From NCBI GenBank assembly GCA_020723765.1, contig DYIF01000002.1:53180-117179 (forward strand): a stretch of DNA of 64,000 nt, written 5' to 3'. Below are positions 34,819 to 43,984 of the stretch, one piece after another (the first letter of the stretch is position 1; the number at the start of each line of letters is the position of its first letter). The notes beneath the pieces were generated by a model. It was not told the DNA's origin, did not search any database, and worked only from the letters and a program-made list of their open reading frames with translations. The translations under genes were made by a program, and so were the position numbers. Source of the stretch: Elusimicrobium minutum (GTDB lineage Bacteria; Elusimicrobiota; Elusimicrobia; Elusimicrobiales; UBA9959).

Positions 34819-36276
34819 ATGTCAATATTTAAATCGAAATCTATAGAATCGATAATGGGAGAAGAGGAACATTCCAAAAACAAACTTGCGAAAGTTTTAG
34901 GGTCTTTCGACGTAACCATGGTAGGAGTCGGAGCCATAATAGGAGCCGGAATATTTGCAATGGTCGGGGAGGCCGCTTTAAAAGGAAACGCCGGACCGTC
35001 TCTCGTCATATCTTTTATAATAACGGCCATAGCTTGCGGTTTTTGCGCGTTGTGCTACGCGGAGTTAGCCTCTATGGTTCCGGTCTCGGGAAGCGCTTAC
35101 ACCTACACATACGCCACTTTGGGAGAAATAATAGCGTGGATTATAGGCTGGGATTTGGTATTGGAATATGCGATAGGAAACATCGCCGTGGCCATAAGTT
35201 GGTCGGGATATTTTAATGAGCTTATCAAAAGCATATTTCAAATAGAAATACCTTTATGGCTTAGAATAGATTACAGGTCTTTCATACAAAGAGGATACGA
35301 CATAACGACCGTTCCTCACATATTCGGAATACCGGTCGTGTTTAATCTCTTAGCCGTCATAATAGTAGGATTTATAACCTGGCTTTTGGTAAAAGGAGTC
35401 AAGGAAAGCGCAAAATTCAACAACCTTATGGTAATGTTAAAAATTTTAATACTTTTGATATTTACCGCGATAGGTTTTTATTATTTTAAATCCGAAAATC
35501 TAAAACCTTTTGCTCCGGGTGGATTTAAAGGAATACAGATAGGAGCGGCTACGATATTTTTCGCGTATATAGGATTCGACGCGGTATCTACGGTGGCGGA
35601 AGAAACGAGAAATCCTCAAAAAGATATGCCGATAGGCATAATAGGTTCGCTTATAATATGCACTATTTTATACATAATAGTAACAGTATCTCTTATGGGA
35701 ATGATTCCATACAAAGAAATAGCAAACCAGGTAAACGAACCGCTCGTAGCGGGATTAAACTACCACAACGCCCCTAAATTTTGGGTAGCTTTGATATCTC
35801 TGGGAGCGGTGATATCTACAACCGCGGTTTTATTGGTTTTCCAGATGGGCCAACCGAGGATTTTTTTTGCAATGGCGAGAGACGGACTTTTGCCTAAATT
35901 TTTTTCCAAAGTTCACCCTATACACAAAACCCCACACATTACCACCATATGGACCGGGGTATTTGTGGGTTTCTTCTCCGCCATAAGCAACCTTGACGAA
36001 ATGGCGAATTTATGCAACATAGGAACACTTTTCGCTTTTATACTTGTTTCCGTCGGCGTAATAATACTGAGAATTAAACAACCGAATAGAAATCGACCGT
36101 TTAAAGTTCCTTTCGGATTTCTTATTCCGATACTCGGTATAATATCCTGTTTGTATCTTATTTTGGGACTTGATAAAATAACATGGTTTAGATTTATAAT
36201 ATGGCTTATCGTAGGAATATTCATATACGTTTTATACGGTTTTAAAAATTCAAAACTCAATATACAAAAAGCTTAG
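34819..36276 (+). CDS. APC-family amino acid permease (cationic amino acid type)
   Basis: 485 residues with about twelve hydrophobic helices. FDVTMVGVGAIIGAGIFAMVG is the substrate-binding first helix with the GAGIF motif; CYAELASMVPVSGSAYTYTYATLGE and FFAYIGFDAVSTVAEETRNPQKDMP are signatures of the CAT/YfnA branch of the APC superfamily. It probably imports amino acids with protons or exchanges them. A YbaB-like gene follows after 19 bases with its own Shine-Dalgarno. Confidence 0.92.
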   Translation: MSIFKSKSIESIMGEEEHSKNKLAKVLGSFDVTMVGVGAIIGAGIFAMVGEAALKGNAGPSLVISFIITAIACGFCALCYAELASMVPVSGSAYTYTYATLGEIIAWIIGWDLVLEYAIGNIAVAISWSGYFNELIKSIFQIEIPLWLRIDYRSFIQRGYDITTVPHIFGIPVVFNLLAVIIVGFITWLLVKGVKESAKFNNLMVMLKILILLIFTAIGFYYFKSENLKPFAPGGFKGIQIGAATIFFAYIGFDAVSTVAEETRNPQKDMPIGIIGSLIICTILYIIVTVSLMGMIPYKEIANQVNEPLVAGLNYHNAPKFWVALISLGAVISTTAVLLVFQMGQPRIFFAMARDGLLPKFFSKVHPIHKTPHITTIWTGVFVGFFSAISNLDEMANLCNIGTLFAFILVSVGVIILRIKQPNRNRPFKVPFGFLIPILGIISCLYLILGLDKITWFRFIIWLIVGIFIYVLYGFKNSKLNIQKA

Positions 36277-36295
36277 AATTACTCCGGAGGAAAAT

Positions 36296-36553
36296 ATGTT
36301 CGATAAAATGAAAGAATTATGGGAATTAAAAAAGAAAGCGGAAGAAATAAAAAAAGAACTTGAAAAAATAGAATTTGCTTCCGAAGACAATTATTCTTTA
36401 GTTAAAGTAAAAGGAACTCTTGAAATAGAAGAAGTTTTAATAAAAGACGCATCCGACAAAGAAAAATTGGGGAAATCCTTAAAAGAAAATATAAACAAAG
36501 CTTTAAAAAACGCTCAATTGGAAAGCGCCAAAAGGACATTCGGTCAGTTTTAA
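36296..36553 (+). CDS. YbaB/EbfC-family nucleoid-associated protein (short form)
   Basis: 85 residues. The first 30 residues are a coiled coil (MFDKMKELWELKKKAEEIKK), followed by a small beta region (LVKVKGTLEIEEVLIKD) and a C-terminal helix (LKENINKALKNAQLESAK). This order, length class and the VKVKG-x-EIEEVLI strand match YbaB/EbfC proteins, which bind DNA as dimers, though it is shorter than the usual 100-110 residues. It is not beside dnaX or recR as is common. GGAGG precedes the ATG. Ends tail to tail with the CDF gene. Confidence 0.65.
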   Translation: MFDKMKELWELKKKAEEIKKELEKIEFASEDNYSLVKVKGTLEIEEVLIKDASDKEKLGKSLKENINKALKNAQLESAKRTFGQF

Positions 36554-36559
36554 AAATAT

Positions 36560-37468
36560 TTATCTGACTCTGTGTATTATATCCTTTTCCGGGCATCTAT
36601 CCGTTTCAAATTGAAGCGTTATATGGTTTATTCCGTAATCTTTGGAAAGTAATTTTTCTATCCGATTATGTATCAGGCAACTTTCGGAAACGAGACAATC
36701 TTTTATCTCTATATGGGCTTCAAAATATACGGTTTTTTCATTGCCAAGCCATGTATGAATATGATGAACGTTTATAACTCCGTCGATATCTTCTATATTT
36801 TTCTTTATCTTTTCATAATCTATATCGGGTCCGGATTGTATTAAGATATTAAAAGATTTAATAAAAACGGATACCGATTGATATATGATAAAAACGGACA
36901 TTATTATAGAAAGCGAAGGATCTATGAAATAGTAATCGAATCTCTTAATAAAAAAAGCTCCCAACAAAACGGCCAGAGAAAAACCCGCGTCTCCCATAAG
37001 ATGCAGATAACTCGCTTTCCAATTTATATTGTTTTCCCCTTCTTTATGAATGATAAAAGCCGAAGAAATATTTATTAAAAAAGCGAAAAAGGAAACTAAA
37101 ATCATCATATCGGAATTTATTTTTTCCGGATTAAAAAATCTTTTACCCGCCTCAAATATTATAAAAACGCATACTCCGATTAAAAATAAAGAATTTACAA
37201 AAGCCGCGACCACCTCGACCCTCTTGTAGCCGTAAGTTCTTTTAAAGTCCGGAGATTTAAAAGAGAAAACCCATGCGATATAGCTTATCACAAGCGAAGC
37301 GGTATCCTCTAAGTTATGAAAAGCGTCCGATATCAAAGCCATACTCCCAGAAATTATTCCCGCAACTATTTCGATCAATGAAATTAAAAGATTAAGAAAG
37401 ATAACCGCCAAAAACTTTCCTTTCTTATCGTGTTCCTCGTGGTGATGATGTTTGTGAGTATGAGTCAT
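36560..37468 (-). CDS. Cation diffusion facilitator (Zn/Co/Ni efflux)
   Basis: 302 residues. The N-terminus is histidine-rich (MTHTHKHHHHEEHDKK), a metal-binding tail. Six hydrophobic segments follow; ALISDAFHNLEDTASLVISY in helix 2 and SYLHLMGDAGFSLAVLLGA in helix 5 hold the Asp/His transport site of CDF proteins. The C-terminal cytoplasmic domain includes VINVHHIHTWLGNEKTVYFEAHI. It exports zinc or a similar divalent metal. It starts five bases after the hydrogenase protease gene stops in the same direction, hinting at a link with nickel balance; this is inference. Confidence 0.9.
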   Translation of the reverse strand: MTHTHKHHHHEEHDKKGKFLAVIFLNLLISLIEIVAGIISGSMALISDAFHNLEDTASLVISYIAWVFSFKSPDFKRTYGYKRVEVVAAFVNSLFLIGVCVFIIFEAGKRFFNPEKINSDMMILVSFFAFLINISSAFIIHKEGENNINWKASYLHLMGDAGFSLAVLLGAFFIKRFDYYFIDPSLSIIMSVFIIYQSVSVFIKSFNILIQSGPDIDYEKIKKNIEDIDGVINVHHIHTWLGNEKTVYFEAHIEIKDCLVSESCLIHNRIEKLLSKDYGINHITLQFETDRCPEKDIIHRVR

Positions 37469-37473
37469 ATTTA

Positions 37474-37938
37474 TTAGCTTATGGAATTAAGATAATTTAC
37501 GATATTGTCGCAACTTTCCTGGACTTCCTTAGAAATTCCTTCTTTATAATCCATACTTTTGGGCTGTATTCCCAGTATGACTATTTCTATATTTTTTATC
37601 TCGTCTCTTATCAGCTCCAAAAAAATATTTAAAGGCAAAGTGTGAGTTGAAAACATTTTATAACTTTTAAGATTTTTTTCGTCGAGTATCTGCATATCTC
37701 CGGGCTTTCCCCCGAAAAATGCGGCGTCTATTATAACGAGTTTATCGGGTTTTAACTCTATTATTTCGCTTACTCTATTTTCAAAAACGCTTCCGGCGTC
37801 CATAATTTTTATTCTATCGTTTTTAATTTTTTTTGCTATATACGGACCGGCTCCGTCGTCTTCTCTCAAATCGTTTCCTATAAAAACGTATAAAGTGTTT
37901 TTGTTCGGGGATATAGCTTTTAAAATCTCGCTTTTCAT
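37474..37938 (-). CDS. [NiFe]-hydrogenase maturation protease (HyaD/HycI family)
   Basis: 154 residues. LYVFIGNDLREDDGAGPYIAKKI has the conserved GNDxxxDDGxG with the nickel-sensing acidic residue, KIMDAGSVFENRV the second motif, and LVIIDAAFFGGKPGDMQIL the third (D near residue 75). This endopeptidase cuts the C-terminal peptide from the hydrogenase large subunit after nickel insertion. Its target is almost surely the precursor encoded at 38005, which ends in an eight-residue tail after the nickel-binding motif. It is separated from that operon by a terminator and has its own predicted leaderless promoter. Confidence 0.88.
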   Translation of the reverse strand: MKSEILKAISPNKNTLYVFIGNDLREDDGAGPYIAKKIKNDRIKIMDAGSVFENRVSEIIELKPDKLVIIDAAFFGGKPGDMQILDEKNLKSYKMFSTHTLPLNIFLELIRDEIKNIEIVILGIQPKSMDYKEGISKEVQESCDNIVNYLNSIS

Positions 37939-37944
37939 AAAAAT

Positions 37945-37950
37945 ATTTTA
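37945..37950 (-). promoter_or_regulatory. -10 box of a predicted leaderless promoter for the maturation protease
   Basis: Minus strand TAAAAT, then ATTTTT, then ATG at 37938; no Shine-Dalgarno. It lies just downstream of the hydrogenase operon terminator. Confidence 0.45.
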
Positions 37951-37958
37951 TCAAATAA

Positions 37959-37990
37959 AAAAGGCGCATTTTTTAAAAAATGCGCCTTTT
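37959..37990 (-). terminator. Perfect-palindrome terminator after the hydrogenase operon
   Basis: A 32-base perfect palindrome: arms AAAAGGCGCATTTTTT and AAAAAATGCGCCTTTT. On the minus strand it ends in a run of six T. It lies 15 bases after the large subunit stop. Confidence 0.9.
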
Positions 37991-38004
37991 ATCCGAATAT
38001 TTTT

Positions 38005-39336
38005 TTAGTCTACGAACTCTACGTCTAAATAATGAGTCGAGCAGGATATGCAAGGATCGTAGGCTCTTACGAGCATTTCAAGCTTAAGCCTTATATCCTC
38101 TTTCGGTTCGTTTATTATTTCCGGAAGGAATTTTATGAAGTCATACTCTATGTTGTTTATATTTTGGTTTGTCGGTATTATGCAGTTAGCGTTTTGTATT
38201 ATTCCTTTATCGTCTATTTCATAGTTGTGGAACAATATTCCTCTCGGAACTTCTACCGCTCCAACGCCGTTTCCTGCCTTGGTAGGGATAACCCCTTTTT
38301 CGTTTATTCCGACAACTATTTCTTCCCCATAATCTACCCCGTTCTTTTTAAAATCTTTAAGTATATCCAGGGCATGTTCGTAGCAATGAACAAGCTCAAC
38401 AGCTTGAGCGACGGTATTCATAAAAGGATTGTGGTTTGGCGCTTCAAACTTAAGCTCTTTTGCGACTTTTTTGGCTTTGCTATGAAGTTTTTTATGATTT
38501 AGATTGAACCTCGCAAGAGCTCCGACCATATAAGACTCTCTCGAAAGTTTGGTAAATTTGGCGCTTGAGCGAGGATCTATAAACTCGTTTGTGGCAAGCC
38601 TATAATCTTTTTTGTTAAATCTTTTCCCGTCCGAAGAGCCTATATCCCCCTCCAACAACGGATATTCATCCGTATCGTTTACCAACGCAACATATTCCGT
38701 TTCCCTGTAAAATTCGGGGAATTTTAATTTGGAAGCCACGTTTATCAAATCGTCCATATCGCTTCTTATCCCCTCCAATATATCTATCATCGCATCTATA
38801 TCTTTTGGCCTTGGAAGTTTTGTAAATCCACCAACTATCGCCGATATCGGATGCACATGTCTTCCGACGAGTATATCGCAGGTATCGTTAAAACATTTTT
38901 TCATCTTTAATATTTTTTTGACAAGCGCGTTATGAGTTTTTACAAGAGGCACAAAAGAAGGAACGCCCAAGACGTCAGGAGCTGCTAAAAGATATATATG
39001 CAAAAGGTGGCTATCGAGAAACTCATAGTCCAGTAAAAGTTTTCTGAGCTTTACCGTCTGTTCGGAAGGCACAAACCCCAAAGCGTCCTCGGCCGCCTGA
39101 ATCGAAGCTAAGGAATGTCCGCATGAGCATATTCCGCATATTCTTGAGGTTATATGTTGAGCTTCAAATATGCTTCTTCCTCTAAGCATCCCTTCGAATA
39201 GCCTGGGGGTTTCAACCACGTGAAATTCGCATTTTTCTATATTTCCGTTTTTAACGTTTACGACTATATTGCCGTGTCCTTCCACTCTTGTAACATATTC
39301 CACTTTTATGTCCAAATCTTTATTTTTTACGCTCAT
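38005..39336 (-). CDS. Group 3b [NiFe] hydrogenase alpha (large) subunit
   Basis: 443 residues. RVEGHGNIVV and RICGICSCGHS (residues 65-75) give the N-terminal nickel cysteines; DPCISCSTH (427-435) gives the C-terminal pair. Cleavage after His435 would release YLDVEFVD. The spacing of the CxxC pairs is intact, so the Ni-Fe(CN)2CO site can form. The subunit catalyses H2 oxidation and proton reduction in the cytoplasm. It is the last of four genes in the order beta, gamma, delta, alpha, the order of Pyrococcus furiosus sulfhydrogenase I. No HypC, D, E or F gene is in the window. Confidence 0.95.
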   Translation of the reverse strand: MSVKNKDLDIKVEYVTRVEGHGNIVVNVKNGNIEKCEFHVVETPRLFEGMLRGRSIFEAQHITSRICGICSCGHSLASIQAAEDALGFVPSEQTVKLRKLLLDYEFLDSHLLHIYLLAAPDVLGVPSFVPLVKTHNALVKKILKMKKCFNDTCDILVGRHVHPISAIVGGFTKLPRPKDIDAMIDILEGIRSDMDDLINVASKLKFPEFYRETEYVALVNDTDEYPLLEGDIGSSDGKRFNKKDYRLATNEFIDPRSSAKFTKLSRESYMVGALARFNLNHKKLHSKAKKVAKELKFEAPNHNPFMNTVAQAVELVHCYEHALDILKDFKKNGVDYGEEIVVGINEKGVIPTKAGNGVGAVEVPRGILFHNYEIDDKGIIQNANCIIPTNQNINNIEYDFIKFLPEIINEPKEDIRLKLEMLVRAYDPCISCSTHYLDVEFVD

Positions 39337-40112
39337 TTAACCTCCTTTGCTTTGTTATACATCTCGATTTTCTTCTTCATTAGCTCTTCCCCCAAAACTT
39401 TTATCTTTTCGTTGACATTATATTTTTTTATAATGTCGTTGGCTTGATTTTTTGCCGGATTTGAAACCAACCCTCTGCAACCGTAACAAATATTTCCGTT
39501 GCTGGTACACCAGCTATTGCATCCCGCTTTAGTCCATGGTCCCAAACAAACGACGCCTTTATCGTAAAGACAAACGTTTTCGTTTAACTTACACTCCGCG
39601 CAAACCGGCTTATCGGGAACGGAATATGCCACGCCTTTTAATATGCATTTTATGACTTCCACCACCTCCGGAAGATAAACCGGGCATCCGTATATGTAAT
39701 AGTCCACTTTAACCACCTGATCTACGGCTTTTGTCGGTTTTGAGTCGAAATAGGAGTATTTATCTCCGTAGACATATCTTCTTATCTCGTCTATTTCAAA
39801 TCCGTTTTTCATTCCGTTTACTCCGCCCAAAGCTGCGCAGGAACCGTAGGCGACCAAAACCTTGGCTCTCTCTCTTATTTTTTTAAGCCTTTCCTCGGCG
39901 TGTTTATCTCCTATGGAACCTTCTATGAAAACTACATCGTAATCCTTGTCCCATTTTTCGCTCATTACCTCTCTAAACTCGACCACATCCACCGCACCCA
40001 GCACGTCCAGAAGCGTTTCCCCCAAATTCGCTATCTGAAGCTGGCATCCTTCGCAACATGCGAAATCGAAAAAAGCTACTTTAGGTTTTTCGGATATTTT
40101 GTTTTTAGCCAT
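39333..40112 (-). CDS. Group 3b [NiFe] hydrogenase delta (small) subunit
   Basis: 259 residues from the ATG at 40112, six bases after AAGGAG; an ATG at 40118 touches the Shine-Dalgarno and is unlikely. FDFACCEGCQLQIANLGETLLDVLG holds the proximal-cluster CxxC, AYGSCAALGGVNG and YIYGCPVYLPEVVEVIKCIL the other ligands, and the C-terminal CAECKLNENVC to CYGCRGLVSNP region additional cysteines. It relays electrons from the Ni-Fe site to the beta and gamma subunits. No Tat signal peptide, so the enzyme is cytoplasmic. Overlaps the alpha gene by four bases. Confidence 0.93.
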   Translation of the reverse strand: MAKNKISEKPKVAFFDFACCEGCQLQIANLGETLLDVLGAVDVVEFREVMSEKWDKDYDVVFIEGSIGDKHAEERLKKIRERAKVLVAYGSCAALGGVNGMKNGFEIDEIRRYVYGDKYSYFDSKPTKAVDQVVKVDYYIYGCPVYLPEVVEVIKCILKGVAYSVPDKPVCAECKLNENVCLYDKGVVCLGPWTKAGCNSWCTSNGNICYGCRGLVSNPAKNQANDIIKKYNVNEKIKVLGEELMKKKIEMYNKAKEVK

Positions 40113-40122
40113 ATTCATCTCC

Positions 40123-40977
40123 TTATAGTTTTTTGGATTCTTTTACTTCGTCGTATGTAAAAGTCGGACCGTCTTTACAACAATAATAGTTTTTTGGATG
40201 GTCTATCTGGCAATGTCCGCATTTGCCCATGCCGCATTTCATATGTCTTTCTAAAGAAAGAACTATATGACGTTCCGGTATGTTTTTCTTTAAAAGCTCC
40301 GCTATTACAAACTTATACATAATCGGCGGACCGACAACAACCGCATATGTCCTTTCCGGATTTAAGTTTACGCCTGGGATCAAAGTGGTAATAAGACCGA
40401 CGTTTCCCTTCCAATCCGGCTCACCTTTATCTACGGTGCAGGCGAAATTTATGTCCATCCTTTTACCCCACCTCTCGACTTCGTCGTAGAATAACATATC
40501 CTTAGGGCTTTTACAACCCAAAAGTATATCGACTTTCCCGAAATCTTTTCTATTGTCCATAACGTAATTGATAAGAGACCTTAAAGGAGCTATTCCGAGT
40601 CCCCCTGCGACAAAAAGTATGTCGTTTCCAAACATCTGCTTAACCGGGAAAGGTCTTCCGAAAGGACCTCTTATATATACCCTATCCCCTTTTTCAAGTT
40701 TATGCATTTGATTGGTAACTCTTCCCGCGGCTCTTACCGTAAGCTCAAAGCTTCCTTTTTTTGTCGGAGAGGAACAAATGGAAATCGGAGCTTCCCCAAC
40801 CCCAAACAGCTCTACCTGAACAAACTGTCCGGGCTCATGTCCCAACTCTCCGTCGTCAAGCTTAATATCGAACCACTTTTCGGTTTTAGTCATCATCTTG
40901 GTGTTTAATATGGTTCCTTTTCTGTAACTCCAATTTGATTCCTTTATTTCTATTACGTTTTTTTCTTTTGTCTTCAT
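40123..40977 (-). CDS. Group 3b hydrogenase gamma subunit, FAD/NAD(P)-binding reductase
   Basis: 284 residues. EPGQFVQVELFGVGEAPISICSSP is the FAD-binding barrel, RVYIRGPFGRPFPVK and DILFVAGGLGIAPLRSLINY the NAD(P)-binding domain, and CGMGKCGHCQ (near residue 250) the [2Fe-2S] site of the dihydroorotate dehydrogenase electron-transfer family. It connects the hydrogenase to NAD(P)H. It stands between the beta and delta genes, with AAGGAG before the ATG. Confidence 0.93.
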   Translation of the reverse strand: MKTKEKNVIEIKESNWSYRKGTILNTKMMTKTEKWFDIKLDDGELGHEPGQFVQVELFGVGEAPISICSSPTKKGSFELTVRAAGRVTNQMHKLEKGDRVYIRGPFGRPFPVKQMFGNDILFVAGGLGIAPLRSLINYVMDNRKDFGKVDILLGCKSPKDMLFYDEVERWGKRMDINFACTVDKGEPDWKGNVGLITTLIPGVNLNPERTYAVVVGPPIMYKFVIAELLKKNIPERHIVLSLERHMKCGMGKCGHCQIDHPKNYYCCKDGPTFTYDEVKESKKL

Positions 40978-40986
40978 ATACTCTCC

Positions 40987-42021
40987 TTAAAATTTCACTT
41001 CTTCCGCAAGTTTTACAAGTATCTCTTTAAGGTTTATGCCGGCCATACAGGTTCTAGAACATCTCCCGCAACCCGTACAGAAAAACCTGTTAAATTTATC
41101 TACGGGAAACTTAAACTTTCTATAAACTCTATGCCTTTGCCTCATAGATCTCTCTTCCCTGAAATTTTCCCCTCCGGCGACTCTTGCAAAGGTCTCAAAC
41201 TGACAGGAATCCCATTTTCTTATCCTTTCTCCGCTCTTTAAATCTAAGTTCAAAGTGTCTTCCATATCGAAACAATAGCAGGTGGGGCATACATTTGTGC
41301 AGTTGCCGCAAGAAAGGCATTTATTCGCCACTTCTTCCCATACCTTTGAGTTATAAGATTTTTCAAAAATTTGAGGTATCTTCGAGGGCTCCACGTCTAT
41401 TTCATTTTTAAAAATCTTTTTCTTTTCCTCTCTTATTTTTTCAAGCTCGCTCATATCTTTGGCGCTTGCCTGCGGAAGCTTTATAGATTCGACAAAATCC
41501 TCCCCGTCTTGAGTGTTTACGTTTATAACGAATTTGTCTCCGATATCCGTCAAAAACAGGTCGTAACCTCCGTTGGGCAGGTGAGCGTTAACCAGAGCGC
41601 AGCTTGCGTACTCGTCGCAGTACTTATTGCACTCAAGACCTATCATAAAAAGATTTTCTTTTCTCATTAAGAAATTATGGTCTACAGGTTTATCGTTAAA
41701 GACTATATTAAGACATTGCAAACCGCTCAGATCGCAGGTATGAACCCCGAATACCGCGATTTTTTCGCCGTCTATATAACAGCTTTCTTTTACATCCCCA
41801 TCTTCTTTAAAATCCATAATCTTTTCTCTTTGAGGCATAAAATACTTTTTAGGCGGAAGTATGGTAGGGACATAATCGCACTTTATTTCATCCGCCGAAG
41901 ATATTTCGGCGAAAGAATAGTTCCCGCTTCCTCTTTCCACGGGAGCGACAACCTTCATCTTCTTTAACAGATTCTTTATAAAACAATCAAGATTCTTTTT
42001 TTCAAGTATATGGTATTTCAC
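40987..42021 (-). CDS. Group 3b hydrogenase beta subunit, [4Fe-4S] ferredoxin-type
   Basis: 344 residues, starting with a GTG at 42021 preceded by AAAGGAGG. The C-terminal half holds two [4Fe-4S] ligand sets, CLSCGNCTNVCPTCYC and FCTGCGRCSRTCMAGI; the first set is followed by KWDSCQFETFARVAGGENFREE, a motif of the HydB/anaerobic sulfite reductase A family. It transfers electrons between the gamma and delta subunits. First gene of the operon. A sulfur-reducing side activity known for this enzyme type is possible but not shown. Confidence 0.92.
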   Translation of the reverse strand: MKYHILEKKNLDCFIKNLLKKMKVVAPVERGSGNYSFAEISSADEIKCDYVPTILPPKKYFMPQREKIMDFKEDGDVKESCYIDGEKIAVFGVHTCDLSGLQCLNIVFNDKPVDHNFLMRKENLFMIGLECNKYCDEYASCALVNAHLPNGGYDLFLTDIGDKFVINVNTQDGEDFVESIKLPQASAKDMSELEKIREEKKKIFKNEIDVEPSKIPQIFEKSYNSKVWEEVANKCLSCGNCTNVCPTCYCFDMEDTLNLDLKSGERIRKWDSCQFETFARVAGGENFREERSMRQRHRVYRKFKFPVDKFNRFFCTGCGRCSRTCMAGINLKEILVKLAEEVKF

Positions 42022-42108
42022 TTTTTTCCTCCTTTTATCATAATAAAATTTTACAATTTAATAAAATAAACGGATTATTAGAAAAACTTAAAACGATATT
42101 TTTAAAAC

Positions 42109-43170
42109 TTATAACGGTTGTTTTTTTACGCGGTCTTGATAATTAAAATTTATCTTTTCTTTATATATCTCTAAAAGCGTAATTATTACAGAAACGAATA
42201 TAGGCCCCAAAAAAATGCCTATGGGACCGTAGGTTTTAAGCCCCCCTATTATTCCCAGAAAAACTAAGGCTATAGGAAGTTTTGCGTTTTTGCCTATAAA
42301 TATCGGCCTTACGAAGTTATCTATAAGTCCGACTACGAACATCCCCCATATAAAAACAAAAATCGTCGTAGTAAAATCTTTTGTCAGATAACAATAAATG
42401 GCGACCGGAATCGTAACCATGGATGTGCCGAGAAAAGGTATAAGAGCGGAAAATATAACGAGAAACCCTAACATTATCGGAGAATTTAGTCCCGCTATGT
42501 AATAGCCGAGCGCCGCGACTATTCCCTGAACGAATGCGGTTAAAAGAACTCCTTTTATTATAGAATTGGTAGTTACGGAAAATTGCATAAGAATTCTTTC
42601 TATGTATTTATTTTCAAGCGGCACCAGTTCTATTAACCAGTTTAAAAGTTTTTTGCCGTCTTTAAATAGAAAAAACATGGAAATAAGCATTACAAAGAAA
42701 TTAACGAAGAAGAAAAATATGTTTTTTATTATTCCGCCCCCCGATTTTAAAATAGCCCTTTGAAATTCCTCTAAGTTTGTAACCAGTATCTCTTTTATGT
42801 CTAAGCTTGAAAAAGGTATGAAGGACGGAATATTTAATTTGATTTTGTAAATATTATTATTTAAGTAATCTATGGTTTGAGGATATATCATTTTGGCTTC
42901 TTTGAACAAAAGCCAGCCGAAAAGCAAGAAAGGAACGACTATGGTGACAAACATAAAAATCACGCTTAAAAAAGCGGATATGTTTTCGTTTATTTTTTTA
43001 TTCGTAAAGAACGAATAAACCGGATAATATACGACCGAAAATATTATGCCGAGAAATATGGCGAGTATGAACGGAGATATGAGTTTTATAAACCCGTAAA
43101 TTATTATAAGTATCAATATGGATACGATTACGTTCAGTATAAAACGCCTGTTAAGGCTGTTATATTCCAT
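42109..43170 (-). CDS. AI-2E family transporter (PerM/YdiK-like)
   Basis: 353 residues with about eight hydrophobic segments. ISPFILAIFLGIIFSVVYYPVY near the start, then GIIKNIFFFFVNFFVMLISMFFLFKDGK (quoted in parts: FVNFFVMLISMFFLFKDG), FVQGIVAALGYYIAGLNSP and LIPFLGTSMVTIPVAIY are the usual motifs. Members are linked to autoinducer-2 export or sodium/proton exchange; the substrate here is unknown. It stands 31 bases after uppP in the same direction but has its own leaderless-type promoter. Confidence 0.9.
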   Translation of the reverse strand: MEYNSLNRRFILNVIVSILILIIIYGFIKLISPFILAIFLGIIFSVVYYPVYSFFTNKKINENISAFLSVIFMFVTIVVPFLLFGWLLFKEAKMIYPQTIDYLNNNIYKIKLNIPSFIPFSSLDIKEILVTNLEEFQRAILKSGGGIIKNIFFFFVNFFVMLISMFFLFKDGKKLLNWLIELVPLENKYIERILMQFSVTTNSIIKGVLLTAFVQGIVAALGYYIAGLNSPIMLGFLVIFSALIPFLGTSMVTIPVAIYCYLTKDFTTTIFVFIWGMFVVGLIDNFVRPIFIGKNAKLPIALVFLGIIGGLKTYGPIGIFLGPIFVSVIITLLEIYKEKINFNYQDRVKKQPL

Positions 43171-43176
43171 AAGTTA

Positions 43177-43182
43177 ATTATA
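43177..43182 (-). promoter_or_regulatory. -10 box of a predicted leaderless promoter for the AI-2E gene
   Basis: Minus strand TATAAT, TAACTT, ATG at 43170; no Shine-Dalgarno. Confidence 0.5.
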
Positions 43183-43201
43183 TAATATTAATTAAAATAT
43201 T

Positions 43202-43984
43202 TTAGAAAACGAAATATCTAACCAATACGATTAAACCCAACGCGACTCTATAAAATACGAAAATAGAAAGATCTTTCTTTTTAAGATATGAAAGCAAAAA
43301 TCTAATGGAAAGAACTCCCGATAAAAAGCTTGAAAAAAATCCGGCAAAAAGATAAATATTTATATCCGAAAAAACAAGTTTTCTGGCCTCAAACACCCCG
43401 GCACCCAATATTATCGGCATGGCCATAAAAAAAGATATTTTAGCGGCCGAGTCTCTCGTATATCCTAACATCAAAAGAGAAATTATGGTCATCCCCGAAC
43501 GAGAAGCTCCGGGTATTATGGCTATGGACTGAAAAAGGCCGGCGACAATCGCGTGTTTTATATTAAAGTCTTTTTCGGTCTTTTCTCCTCCGTATTTTTT
43601 GTCTACGAAATAAATGACAAAAGAAAAGAATATGAGCGAAAGAGAAACGACGACAGGAGTTCTAAAAACATTTTCGGCTATTTTATCAAGCGTCAACCCG
43701 GCTATCACCCCCGGAACCGTGGCTATGGCTATATAAAACAAAAACTTAGAATCTTCTCCTTTAGGATTTTGTATTGAATTTTTAAGGATATTTTTAATAT
43801 CTTTTAAAAAATACGAAAAAATAGCTAAAAGGGTTCCCATATGCAACATAACATCGAAACTCAAACCCTGATAATTCATATTAGTAAGATAAGAATATAA
43901 ATATAAATGCGCGGAAGACGATATCGGCAAAAATTCACCGATTCCCTGCAAAATACCGAGAAGTATAGAATTAATCATTTCCAT
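43202..43984 (-). CDS. uppP: Undecaprenyl-diphosphatase UppP (BacA)
   Basis: 260 residues with about eight helices. ILQGIGEFLPISSSAHLYLYSYL carries the first catalytic motif (E and the SSSAHL set) and IPGASRSGMTIISLLMLG the second (PGxSRSG). It recycles undecaprenyl diphosphate to the monophosphate carrier used for peptidoglycan and O-antigen. The start overlaps the SpoIID gene by 14 bases. The minus-strand sequence before the ATG at 43984 (TAAAAT, six bases, ATG) also forms an internal leaderless-type promoter. Confidence 0.93.
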   Translation of the reverse strand: MEMINSILLGILQGIGEFLPISSSAHLYLYSYLTNMNYQGLSFDVMLHMGTLLAIFSYFLKDIKNILKNSIQNPKGEDSKFLFYIAIATVPGVIAGLTLDKIAENVFRTPVVVSLSLIFFSFVIYFVDKKYGGEKTEKDFNIKHAIVAGLFQSIAIIPGASRSGMTIISLLMLGYTRDSAAKISFFMAMPIILGAGVFEARKLVFSDINIYLFAGFFSSFLSGVLSIRFLLSYLKKKDLSIFVFYRVALGLIVLVRYFVF

